From: Dietzia sp. JS16-p6b
Lineage (GTDB): Bacteria; Actinomycetota; Actinomycetes; Mycobacteriales; Mycobacteriaceae
Assembly: GCF_003052165.1 (NCBI RefSeq)
Contig: NZ_CP024869.1
Location: forward strand, 2,824,001-2,888,000
Direction of reading: 5' to 3'
DNA: 64,000 nucleotides
Part shown: in pieces, positions 1 to 7,370 of the stretch
Layout of the letters: every line of letters begins with the position of its first letter
Numbering within the stretch: position 1 is the stretch's first letter
Notes under the pieces: model-generated
The model's database searches: none
Told to the model about the DNA's origin: nothing
What the model saw: only the letters and a program-made list of their open reading frames with translations
Program-made: the position numbers and the translations under genes

Positions 1-1
1 T

Positions 2-634
2 GTTCTCGGCCTCGACCGGAGCCAGGCGATCCCCGCGGCCGTGGTCCTGGCCATCGGCCTGGTGTGGGGACTGGGTCTGCCGTGGCTCGACAGGTCGGTC
101 TCCTGGAACGACCCGATCGCGGCCGGCGACGTCGTCGATCTGGGCAAAGGCGTGCACTTCACCCCGCCCGTCGGATGGGACCTCACCCAGGGGGTCCGGG
201 TCGGGGACGAGCCCGCGAGTGGACCCCTGGACGCGGGGTCCACGGCGACGGTCACAGACGGGGGCACCACCATCTCGGCCACCCAGGGGGTCTTCGCCGG
301 CGATGTCGACGCGCTGCTGGCGGAAGCCGAGAAGCACCTGTCGGTCCACGAGAAGGGTGTGCGGGTGTCGGGTGCGCGGCAGTCGGTGACGACCGACAGC
401 GGCCTGGTCGGCACCAGCGAGCCGTTCACCTCCACGTCAGGGGACGGCGTCCTGGCCGCGTTCGTCCTGCCGTCCGGCTCCGGCCCGGCTGCCGGCGGGC
501 GCTGGGACCACGAGTCCGACTCCGCCCCCACCGCCATCACCTTCGCCGCCCGATCCCAGCCCGGCCAGTCCACCGCCGACGCCACCGAGATCGAGGCGGC
601 GCTGCGCAGCCTGACCTACGGAGGACCGAGATGA
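2..634 (+). CDS. Membrane-anchored hypothetical protein, 5' end cut by window edge
   Basis: The reading frame is open to the left edge, so the true start lies outside the window; a GTG at 41 is the first internal candidate. The visible part has one hydrophobic segment (around AAVVLAIGLVWGLGL) followed by about 170 residues that look extracytoplasmic, beginning with a FTPPVGWDL stretch. It lacks cysteines and any catalytic motif I recognise. Its stop overlaps the next ATG in an ATGA, so it is translationally coupled to the PrsW-type protease gene, which suggests a shared envelope-stress or surveillance role (inference). Function unknown. Confidence 0.6.
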   Translation, partial: VLGLDRSQAIPAAVVLAIGLVWGLGLPWLDRSVSWNDPIAAGDVVDLGKGVHFTPPVGWDLTQGVRVGDEPASGPLDAGSTATVTDGGTTISATQGVFAGDVDALLAEAEKHLSVHEKGVRVSGARQSVTTDSGLVGTSEPFTSTSGDGVLAAFVLPSGSGPAAGGRWDHESDSAPTAITFAARSQPGQSTADATEIEAALRSLTYGGPR

Positions 635-1818
635 GCACACCTACCGTCTCGGCGAGCAGCGACACCGCCCCCGATCCGGACCTCCTCGCCGCCCGGGACC
701 GTGCGCTCGAGGAGTCAGGATGGGGTCAGGGTTTCCGGCTGTGGCAGCCGCGCAACCCGGCGTTCTGGGTGCTGCTCCTGGGCATCGCCGCCGGGGTGGT
801 GAGCCTGGTTCAGATCGCCTCGCAGGCCGCCAGGCTCTACCCGGTCGCGGTCGCTGTGGGAGCCGTCGCCTTCGCGATCTACGGCGGGGCATGGTGGCTG
901 TTCCTGCGACTCCATGACCGCTCCATCCCGCGGTCCGTGACGATGCTGGCCACGGTCTTCGTGTGGGGTGGCACCGCCGGCACGTTCTGGATGGCCGTCC
1001 ACGCCAACGACGCCCTGCTCTCGCTGTACGGCAAGCTCTTCGGTACCGCCTGGTCGACGGCGTGGGGCGCCGCGTTCGCCGCGCCCGTCATCGAGGAGTT
1101 CGCCAAGGCCACCGCACTGGTCCTGATCCTCGGGCTGGCCTCCCACCTGGTGCGCAGCCCCTACGACGGGTTCATGATCGGCGCCTTCACGGGCCTGGGG
1201 TTCCAGGTGGCCGAGGACATGCTCTACGCCGCGCAGACCTCCGCCGCGAACTTCGGCTCCGAGCAGATCGAGTCGGCGGTCCAGACGATCCTGATCCGCA
1301 GCGGCCTGGGGATCGTGTCGCACACCCTGTTCTCGGCGTTGTTCTGCGCGGGGCTCGTGTGGTTCCTCGGCCGGCCCCGCGCCGAGCGCAACCGCGCCCT
1401 CGGAGCCGGGCTGATGCTCGCCGCCATGACCTTCCACTGTCTCTGGGACGCCGCCGACGCCATCGGCAACTCCGTGTTCGGCAGCACCGCGTACGCCTCG
1501 CTCGTGCTGGGGGTGGTGATCGTGGTCGCGATCGTGTTGGTGCGCGTAATCGCCCGGCGCGCCTCGCGGGTGCAACGGCAGTGGCTGCGAGCCGTCCTGG
1601 CCCCCGAGGTGGATCAGGGGGTCCTCACCGAGCCCGAGGTCGCCGCGGTGGTCGGGGACCGCGGAGCCCGGCGACGCTACCTCCGCAGCGTCCCGCACGG
1701 TCGCCGGCAGGGCAGGCACGTGCTCACCTCGGTGCGGGCCCTGGCCGCGGCGATCGCCGCGGGCCGGGACGTCGAGGGGGCACGTGCCGAGATCGGACGG
1801 GTGCGGTCGAACGGGTGA
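631..1818 (+). CDS. PrsW-family intramembrane metalloprotease
   Basis: A 395-residue polytopic membrane protein. The PrsW signature residues are present: E155-E156 with K159 in the VIEEFAK helix, F191 with E195 in the FQVAEDML helix, H231 in VSHTLFSA and H269 in FHCLWDAAD, which in this family line a membrane-embedded metal site. At least seven hydrophobic segments are visible, plus a basic cytoplasmic tail of about 90 residues. PrsW of Bacillus cleaves an anti-sigma factor, but no sigma or anti-sigma gene is in view, so the substrate is unknown. The start is the ATG that overlaps the upstream stop (ATGA). Confidence 0.88.
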   Translation: MSTPTVSASSDTAPDPDLLAARDRALEESGWGQGFRLWQPRNPAFWVLLLGIAAGVVSLVQIASQAARLYPVAVAVGAVAFAIYGGAWWLFLRLHDRSIPRSVTMLATVFVWGGTAGTFWMAVHANDALLSLYGKLFGTAWSTAWGAAFAAPVIEEFAKATALVLILGLASHLVRSPYDGFMIGAFTGLGFQVAEDMLYAAQTSAANFGSEQIESAVQTILIRSGLGIVSHTLFSALFCAGLVWFLGRPRAERNRALGAGLMLAAMTFHCLWDAADAIGNSVFGSTAYASLVLGVVIVVAIVLVRVIARRASRVQRQWLRAVLAPEVDQGVLTEPEVAAVVGDRGARRRYLRSVPHGRRQGRHVLTSVRALAAAIAAGRDVEGARAEIGRVRSNG

Positions 1819-1988
1819 GGCGGGGCGGGACCGGCGGGACGGCCTGATCGACGACGACGAGAGGCGCACGGTGAATTGCGAATCCCGCCTACAGCCGCGC
1901 GCCGCGGGCGGACACTGGTGTCCTACGCCTCTACGAGCCGAGGCCGCGTCCGCCAGTCGATCACGCCAGTAGATCAGAGGAGAAACCA

Positions 1989-2279
1989 GTGTCCTTCCAG
2001 GCATACCTCGACACCATCGAGACCAAGACCGGGCTCACGCCGCGGCAACTCGTGAACCAGGCCACCGACCGCGGTTTCGGTCCCGGGACCAAGGCCGGGC
2101 CGATACTGGAGTGGCTGAAGAACGACTACGGCCTCGGCCGCGGCCACGGCATGGCGCTCGTCCATGTGATCACCAAGGGACCGCAGATCAGCTCGAAGCA
2201 CGTGGGCTCCACCGGTTCGCACGCTGACGCGACCGACATGCTCTGGCTCGACGGGGCGGCCACCAACCCGAATCGCTGA
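1989..2279 (+). CDS. DUF4287-domain protein
   Basis: A 96-residue soluble protein. The segments FQAYLDTIETKTGLTP, KAGPILEWLKNDYGLG and RGHGMALVHV match the DUF4287 family, small bacterial proteins of unknown biochemical role that are often found alone or fused to DUF5655. The GTG start is preceded by AGAGGAGAAACC, a good ribosome-binding site. It is monocistronic between a protease gene and a convergent small gene. The C-terminal 30 residues (rich in Ser, Thr and Asp) are beyond the core domain. Confidence 0.85.
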   Translation: MSFQAYLDTIETKTGLTPRQLVNQATDRGFGPGTKAGPILEWLKNDYGLGRGHGMALVHVITKGPQISSKHVGSTGSHADATDMLWLDGAATNPNR

Positions 2280-2299
2280 GCTCGGGCGCCCGTTGTCGC

Positions 2300-2470
2300 C
2301 TACCCGCTGTCCTGCGGCCCCTCCGGGAGCCGCTCCTCGTTCAGGCCGGACCATTCGACGTAGTCCGCCCAGGCGCGCTCGTAGGACAGCGTGTCCGGTT
2401 CTGCGGCAGAGGGTCCGGCGCGTGCGACGGTCCGACCCCGCCGGATCCCGAAGGGCCAAATTTTTCTCAT
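2300..2470 (-). CDS. Small conserved protein, AWADYV-WS family (copy 1)
   Basis: A 56-residue protein starting MRKIWPFGIRRGR and carrying AWADYVEWSGLNEERLPEG near its C terminus. I support it mainly because a second copy with the same layout (RRGR near the N terminus, AE-D, AWADYV-WS-L-E-RLP) is encoded at 50957-51136. The ATG follows AAGAAG directly, so the ribosome-binding site is poor. The basic N-terminal third and acidic, aromatic C-terminal half suggest a nucleic-acid- or protein-binding peptide, but the function is unknown. It lies 113 bp downstream of, and in the same direction as, the ParS-like gene. Confidence 0.6.
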   Translation of the reverse strand: MRKIWPFGIRRGRTVARAGPSAAEPDTLSYERAWADYVEWSGLNEERLPEGPQDSG

Positions 2471-2583
2471 CTTCTTATTCGGTGGCGAGATCGGACCGGA
2501 TGGGAATGCGGCATCGTGTTCGCCACACCGTGACTCAGATCCGAGGAGGGAGAAGACCGACGGGGCGCTCGGGCGTCCCGGAC

Positions 2584-3264
2584 TCACGCGTTCTGTTCGG
2601 TCCACTCTCCGGACGCGTAGTCGGTCGCCAGCTGCCGCAGCGCGTCGTGGTCGACCCCCAGGAGACTCATGGGTGGGCGCCGGTCGGGTAGGGCGATCGA
2701 CGGCAGGGTCCACCAGGAGAGTGCGGCTTCCGGAAAGCGACGAGCGTCCAGCAGCCGGTTGATCGCGCAGATGATGTTGTCCGGATCGCGCGGATCGACG
2801 TGGTCCATCTGGAATCGGGGGTACACCCATCTCCGGTCGCCGCGCAGCGCGATGAGCCGACCGTCTCGCGCGAAGGTCCGCAGTGCGTCGGCGGAGGCGG
2901 TGGATTCGGACAGCACCCCGCGCCGCACGAGGACCTCGGCCGCTTCGACCGAGCACATCACAGGCACCTGCGTCGCGCTCCCCCGCGAGACAGCGACCGC
3001 GACGGCACGGGCACGGCGGGCGGCGGCGGCACTCTCAGCCAAACGCGGCGTCTCGGGTCCCCGGCGAGGGCCGACGTCCGGGGGCCGGACCGTCCTCACG
3101 GCTCTGTCGATCTGCCCGGCGACCCGGCCGAATGCGCTGCGGCGGTGCACTTCCCGCAGAACGACATCTGAGAAGACCTGGTCGTCGAGTTCCCGCAACG
3201 CACGATTCGCCACGTCCCCCGGCGCGACGGATCTCTGCCACAACGGTCGATTCCGAGAAGTCAT
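2584..3264 (-). CDS. Xre/MbcA/ParS-like antitoxin-type protein
   Basis: A 226-residue protein. The C-terminal 100 residues follow the MbcA/ParS/Xre toxin-binding pattern: a basic turn then YPRFQMD, an INRLLD helix, a WW pair followed by LPSIALPDRRPPMSLL, and a last helix DHDALRQLATDYAS. The N-terminal 120 residues are Arg- and Ala-rich helices with a possible helix-turn-helix around VEAAEVLVRRGVLSES. In this family the partner is normally a RES-domain toxin encoded next door; no RES gene is present on either side, so it is an orphan or a stand-alone regulator. Assignment rests on pattern recognition only. Confidence 0.6.
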   Translation of the reverse strand: MTSRNRPLWQRSVAPGDVANRALRELDDQVFSDVVLREVHRRSAFGRVAGQIDRAVRTVRPPDVGPRRGPETPRLAESAAAARRARAVAVAVSRGSATQVPVMCSVEAAEVLVRRGVLSESTASADALRTFARDGRLIALRGDRRWVYPRFQMDHVDPRDPDNIICAINRLLDARRFPEAALSWWTLPSIALPDRRPPMSLLGVDHDALRQLATDYASGEWTEQNA

Positions 3265-3390
3265 CGACGACCACCCCGCCTTCTGAGGAAAACTGTAGAC
3301 CCACCGGGCGGTGACGGCGAGGGGTGATCGAGGGGAAGTAGGCGTGTTCCGCGGGTGGACCGGGCGCGACGACCTACGTGGGCATCGCGT

Positions 3391-4158
3391 CTAGCCGAGC
3401 GCGGCCCCGGTGCGACGCCACCAGTCGGCCACCACCGCGGCTAGTTCCTCCGGCTTCTCCGCCGGCAGCATGTGCCCGGTCTCCGGGATCTCCACATACG
3501 TCACCCCGCCCGCGCCTGCACCGTCTGACGCGGTACCGATCGATTCGGCCCCGATCGATTTGGCACCGTTCGATTCGGCCCACCGCCGCTGCTCCTCGGT
3601 GGGCACCACCTCATCGTGCGACGCCCCGACGATCAGGACCGGGCAGGGCGCCTGCGCGGGTAAAGCGCTGCGGTCCGGGCGCGCGCCCAGGGCCACCGAG
3701 TGCGCGGCGAACCGCGCCGGCCCGTATCCCCGCGCCGCGCGGAGTCGCTCGGCCCGCACCTGCGGGTCGTGGCCGCGGTCGCCGAAGTACACCGCCTCCA
3801 TGCCGTCGAGGGCGATCTCCTCGTACTCCTCCGGGCTCAGGTCCGCCGCTCGGGCCGCGCGCGCTGCTGCGGCATCCGGATCCTCTGTGCCCACGGGCGC
3901 GGTGACCAGGACGAGTCCGGCCAGGAGGGACGGGTGCCTCTCCGCGAGGTGCATGGCCACCACGCCGCCGAGGGAATGTCCGACGACGACGCTCCCGGAG
4001 GCGATCAGCCGGGCGGTCTCGTCGACGAGCGCGTCGAGGTCGGGCACGGCCGGCAGGTCCAGGGCCGTGGTGGCCCAGCTCTCCGGCAGGGCTCGGAGGG
4101 TCGGGTCCCACGACTGCGCGTCGCCGTGGAGGCCGGGGAGAAAGACGAGGTTCGTCAT
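3391..4158 (-). CDS. Alpha/beta-hydrolase
   Basis: A 255-residue single-domain alpha/beta-hydrolase, probably a cytoplasmic esterase or related enzyme. The nucleophile elbow is GHSLGG (S62), the acid is likely D182 in VGASHDEVVP and the base H229 in ETGHMLP. The oxyanion-hole region is LPGLHGD near the N terminus. Between the acid and the histidine is a low-complexity insert encoded by three tandem 15-bp units (3532-3576). It stands alone, divergent from the PadR operon. The substrate cannot be predicted. Confidence 0.85.
   Translation of the reverse strand: MTNLVFLPGLHGDAQSWDPTLRALPESWATTALDLPAVPDLDALVDETARLIASGSVVVGHSLGGVVAMHLAERHPSLLAGLVLVTAPVGTEDPDAAAARAARAADLSPEEYEEIALDGMEAVYFGDRGHDPQVRAERLRAARGYGPARFAAHSVALGARPDRSALPAQAPCPVLIVGASHDEVVPTEEQRRWAESNGAKSIGAESIGTASDGAGAGGVTYVEIPETGHMLPAEKPEELAAVVADWWRRTGAALG
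3532..3576. repeat. Three tandem 15-bp units inside the hydrolase gene
   Basis: Units GGTACCGATCGATTC, GGCCCCGATCGATTT and GGCACCGTTCGATTC follow each other exactly. On the coding strand they add three copies of a five-residue ESIGA-like unit to a surface loop between catalytic Asp and His. Confidence 0.85.
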
Positions 4159-4262
4159 GGGCGGGGGGCTCCCTCTACATCGACGCCGGGGGGTGACCCG
4201 ACTGTAGCCCGGCGGTGTGAGGAACCGGCTGGCGCTCGGGCACCTGCACGGTGGTCGCGGTC

Positions 4263-4290
4263 TTGCGCTGCCGCTATTCTGCGTTACTAT
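4263..4290 (+). promoter_or_regulatory. Predicted promoter of the PadR operon
   Basis: TTGCGC (4263-4268) and TACTAT (4285-4290) with a 16-bp spacer fit a vegetative promoter. The following ACTATGTACCAGTAGT stretch (4286-4301) has short inverted ends (ACTA...TAGT) and overlaps the -10 box, where an autoregulating PadR protein would be expected to bind. Confidence 0.4.
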
Positions 4291-4331
4291 GTACCAGTAG
4301 TCATTGTCACTTAGTAGTTGGGGGACGTCCC

Positions 4332-4685
4332 ATGGGCAAGCAGGCCACCGAGATGCTCAAGGGAACGCTGGAGGGCATCGTCCTGGCGATCCTGTCCGAC
4401 CGGCCCGCGTACGGGTACGAGATCACCGCGTGGCTCCGGGGCCACGGTTTCGCCGACATCGCCGAGGGCACCGTGTACGCGCTCCTGGTGAGGATCGAGC
4501 AGCGCGGCCTCGTGGACGTGGAGAAGGTCCCCTCCGAGAAGGGCCCGCCCCGGAAGGTGTATTCGCTCAACGCCCGGGGGCGCGGGAACCTCGACGAATT
4601 CTGGAAGACCTGGGACTTCCTCGTGGAACGCATAGACCAGCTCCGTCACCACAACGACAGCCCACAGGGCGAAGGAGAGAGATGA
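4332..4685 (+). CDS. PadR-family transcriptional regulator
   Basis: A 117-residue winged-helix repressor of the short PadR type. The family core is clear: LKGTLEGIVLAILSDRPAYGYEI (helices 1-2), a recognition region ending in GTVYALLVRIEQRGLV, and the wing EKGPPRKVYSLNARGR. PadR proteins usually repress their own operon and release DNA on binding a small molecule or on a signal that also serves as transporter substrate. It is the first gene of a four-gene unit with a DUF1048 protein and an ABC exporter, the standard arrangement for such a pump. The ATG is chosen because it begins the conserved domain. Confidence 0.92.
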   Translation: MGKQATEMLKGTLEGIVLAILSDRPAYGYEITAWLRGHGFADIAEGTVYALLVRIEQRGLVDVEKVPSEKGPPRKVYSLNARGRGNLDEFWKTWDFLVERIDQLRHHNDSPQGEGER

Positions 4686-5074
4686 TCATGGTCGCGAAAT
4701 GGATCGAGGCCCTCACCGGGTCTCTGGATCAGAAGAAGCAGTACAAGCGCCACATGGCGCGGGTCGACGCTCTCCCCGAGCCGTACGGCAGCGCCGCCAA
4801 GGCGCTCAACCGGTACTTCCTCTACTACGGAGGATTCACCGACGGCGACACGCTCATCGCGATGATCGGCGACCACGCCGACATGTGGGAGCGAGCCGCG
4901 GTCGACGGCACTCCCGTGCGCGCCGTCGTCGGGGACGACCCGGTGGAGTTCGCGGAGACATTCGCCCGCTCGTACTCCGGCAAGGAGTGGATCGACAAAG
5001 AGCGCCGGCGCCTGACCGAGGCCGTCGACGCCGCGGCCGGCGATTCCGGAGGGGATGAGGGGGCCCTCTCATGA
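4682..5074 (+). CDS. DUF1048-family protein
   Basis: A 130-residue protein with the DUF1048 layout: WIEALTGSLDQKKQYKRHMARV, LPEPYGSAAKALNRYFLYYG and a C-terminal helix with YSGKEWIDKERRRL. Members are small helical cytoplasmic proteins nearly always encoded beside PadR regulators; their role is unknown. Its ATG overlaps the PadR stop (ATGA), and its own stop overlaps the ABC ATPase start the same way, so all are made from one message in fixed order. Confidence 0.88.
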   Translation: MIMVAKWIEALTGSLDQKKQYKRHMARVDALPEPYGSAAKALNRYFLYYGGFTDGDTLIAMIGDHADMWERAAVDGTPVRAVVGDDPVEFAETFARSYSGKEWIDKERRRLTEAVDAAAGDSGGDEGALS

Positions 5075-5874
5075 CCGCGCCGCCCCTTCACGCGATCCGT
5101 GTCCACGGTCTGGAGAAGTCGTACAAGGACCTGCCCGTGTTGCGCGGCGTGGACTTCGATGTGGCACGGGGCAGCATCTTCGCACTGCTCGGCTCCAACG
5201 GCGCCGGCAAGACCACAGTCGTGAGAATCCTCGCAACCCTGCTCGAGGCCGACGCGGGAACGGCCGTTGTCGACGGCCTCGACGTCGCCGCACAGGCTTC
5301 GGAGGTGCGAGAGCGCTTCAGTCTCACCGGACAGTTCGCCGCCGTCGACGAGATCCTCACCGGGCGGGAGAACCTCGTCCTCATCGCCAGGCTTCGCCAC
5401 CTCGACGACCCGGGCACGATCGCGGATGATCTCCTCGAGCGCTTCTCGCTGACCGCCGCGGCCACGCGGAAGGTGTCGACGTACTCGGGTGGGATGCGTC
5501 GCCGTCTCGACATCGCCATGAGCCTCATCGGGAGCCCACCGGTGATCTTTCTCGACGAGCCGACCACCGGGCTCGACCCCCGGGCCCGCATCGAGGTGTG
5601 GCAGGCGGTCAGAGAACTGGCCGACGGCGGGACGACGGTACTGCTCACCACGCAGTATCTGGAGGAGGCCGAACAACTCGCCGATCGCATCGCGATCCTC
5701 CACAAGGGTCGGATCATCGTCAACGGCACCCTCGCCGAGCTCAAGCGGCTGCTCCCGCCCGCACAGGTCGAGTACGTGGAGAAACAGCCGACCCTCGAAG
5801 ACGTCTTCCTGGCCCTCATCGGCGAGGACGACGCGGACCACACGGACAGTGCCACGAGTAGGGACCAGCGATGA
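5071..5874 (+). CDS. ABC transporter ATP-binding protein (DrrA-like)
   Basis: A 267-residue nucleotide-binding subunit of an ABC-2 exporter. Walker A is GSNGAGKTT near residue 44, the signature is YSGGMRRRLD, Walker B is VIFLDEPTTGLD and the switch His is replaced by Gln in LLTTQYLEEAEQ, as is usual in the DrrA/CcmA branch. The C-terminal extension (LEDVFLALIGED) is also typical of DrrA-type subunits, which export drugs or lipids. Overlaps both neighbours by ATGA. Confidence 0.93.
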   Translation: MTAPPLHAIRVHGLEKSYKDLPVLRGVDFDVARGSIFALLGSNGAGKTTVVRILATLLEADAGTAVVDGLDVAAQASEVRERFSLTGQFAAVDEILTGRENLVLIARLRHLDDPGTIADDLLERFSLTAAATRKVSTYSGGMRRRLDIAMSLIGSPPVIFLDEPTTGLDPRARIEVWQAVRELADGGTTVLLTTQYLEEAEQLADRIAILHKGRIIVNGTLAELKRLLPPAQVEYVEKQPTLEDVFLALIGEDDADHTDSATSRDQR

Positions 5875-6638
5875 ACACGCACTTCCTCGGCGACACCGCC
5901 GTCCTTCTGGGGCGGTCCCTGCGCCACGTCACCCGCAGCCTGGACACCATCATCACGACCGTCATCACGCCGGTCGCCTTCCTGCTGTTGTTCGTCTACG
6001 TATTCGGCGGCGCGATCGACACGGGCCCGGATTCGGGGTCGTACGTGAACTACCTGCTGCCCGGGATCCTCCTCATCACCATCGCCTCGGGGATCGCCTA
6101 CACCGCGTACCGGTTGTTCCTGGATATGAAGGGCGGAATCGTCGAACGACTCCAGTCCCTACCGATCGCGCGCTCAGCCGTGCTGTGGGGACACGTGCTG
6201 ACCTCGCTGTTCGCCACTCTGATCTCGCTGGCGGTCGTCGTGGGCGTCGCCCTGCTCATGGGGTTCCGCTCACCGGCAGGGCCGTTGGCGTGGTTCGGTG
6301 TCGTCGGCATCCTGCTCCTGTTCACCCTGGCGTTGACGTGGCTCGCGGTCATCGCCGGGCTCTCCGCCACCACGCCGGACGGGGCGGGTGCGTTCTCCTA
6401 CCCGCTGATCTTCCTCCCGTTCATCAGCTCGGCATTCGTCCCCACCGACACCATGCCCGGCCCGGTGCGCGCCTTCGCCGAACACCAGCCGGTGACCTAC
6501 ATCGTCAATGCCATCCGCGACCTGTTCGCGCAGCAACCGGTCGGCACCGACCTCTGGATCGCGATCGCCTGGTGCGTCGGCATCCTCATCGTCGCCTACA
6601 CCTTCGCCATGGTCACCTACCGCCGCACGATCGCCTAG
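5871..6638 (+). CDS. ABC-2 type permease (DrrB-like)
   Basis: A 255-residue membrane subunit with six predicted helices. It has the ABC-2 family pattern of a cytoplasmic coupling helix KGGIVERLQSLPIARSAVLWG and the LIFLPFISSAFVP segment before the fifth helix. It pairs with the preceding ATPase to form an exporter of the daunorubicin-resistance/lipid type. Substrate unknown; expected to be induced when the PadR protein is released. Confidence 0.92.
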   Translation: MNTHFLGDTAVLLGRSLRHVTRSLDTIITTVITPVAFLLLFVYVFGGAIDTGPDSGSYVNYLLPGILLITIASGIAYTAYRLFLDMKGGIVERLQSLPIARSAVLWGHVLTSLFATLISLAVVVGVALLMGFRSPAGPLAWFGVVGILLLFTLALTWLAVIAGLSATTPDGAGAFSYPLIFLPFISSAFVPTDTMPGPVRAFAEHQPVTYIVNAIRDLFAQQPVGTDLWIAIAWCVGILIVAYTFAMVTYRRTIA

Positions 6639-6645
6639 ATGGGCG

Positions 6646-7344
6646 TCACACGATTCGTCTGTGCACCTGAGACCGGGCGAGCTCGTACGTCTTGACCAGC
6701 CAGAACCCGGCGAATGCGTACAGCGCCGCGGCTTCACCGGCGAACAGGGCCACCGACGGCCCCACCGCCCACGCGACGACCACCGCCGCAGCCGGGAACG
6801 CCACGACCAGGACGGCCAGGATCCGGTAGGTCACGCGATACCGTCGCCGCACGTGTCGATCGCTGAGCGATGAGAGGGTCTCCTGTCCGTAGAAGAAGAT
6901 CGACAGCGCGGCCAGCGCGAAGAACCCGACCGCGGCCACAGCGTGGACCGACCCCGCGACGGTGGGCCCGGGCAGAGAGGTGTCCGACGTCGGGACCAGC
7001 GCCACCACGATCGAGAGGACCCCGGCCGCGTTGAGCAGTGCGTTCTCTCCCCGGGTGTAGCCGCGGTAGGCCACCAGCGCGACGCCTATCGCCACGAGGA
7101 TCCCCACGAAGACGCTGCGCGCCGGCGAGTAGTAGAAGGCGCTGAGCGAGCCCCTCATCGCCACCGCGGGGTCAAGGGCCACCCACAGCAGGAGAACAGC
7201 CGGGAGCACCAGGGCGCCGGCGGCGATGACCATCCGGAGGACGAAATAGGTCTCCACGATATAAGCCGCGGGCGCCTCGCAGAAGGTGGCCGGGACGCCG
7301 TGTCCCGGGCCGGCCAGCCCACGCCCGCCCGGTGGCCGACGCAT
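6646..7344 (-). CDS. Multi-pass membrane protein of unknown function
   Basis: A 232-residue protein with about six hydrophobic segments (for example VLRMVIAAGALVLPAVLLLW, SVFVGILVAIGVALVAY and FFALAALSIFFYG). A conserved-looking loop SLSAFYYSPARSVF follows the first helix and LSDRHVRRRYRVTYR precedes the fifth. The arrangement recalls DUF998-type membrane proteins, but I cannot assign the family firmly. The ATG at 7344 is used; the open frame continues upstream into low-quality sequence. It lies just downstream of the large LuxR regulator on the same strand. Confidence 0.7.
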   Translation of the reverse strand: MRRPPGGRGLAGPGHGVPATFCEAPAAYIVETYFVLRMVIAAGALVLPAVLLLWVALDPAVAMRGSLSAFYYSPARSVFVGILVAIGVALVAYRGYTRGENALLNAAGVLSIVVALVPTSDTSLPGPTVAGSVHAVAAVGFFALAALSIFFYGQETLSSLSDRHVRRRYRVTYRILAVLVVAFPAAAVVVAWAVGPSVALFAGEAAALYAFAGFWLVKTYELARSQVHRRIV

Positions 7345-7370
7345 GCCCCCACCCCCTCGCCGTGGCTCGT

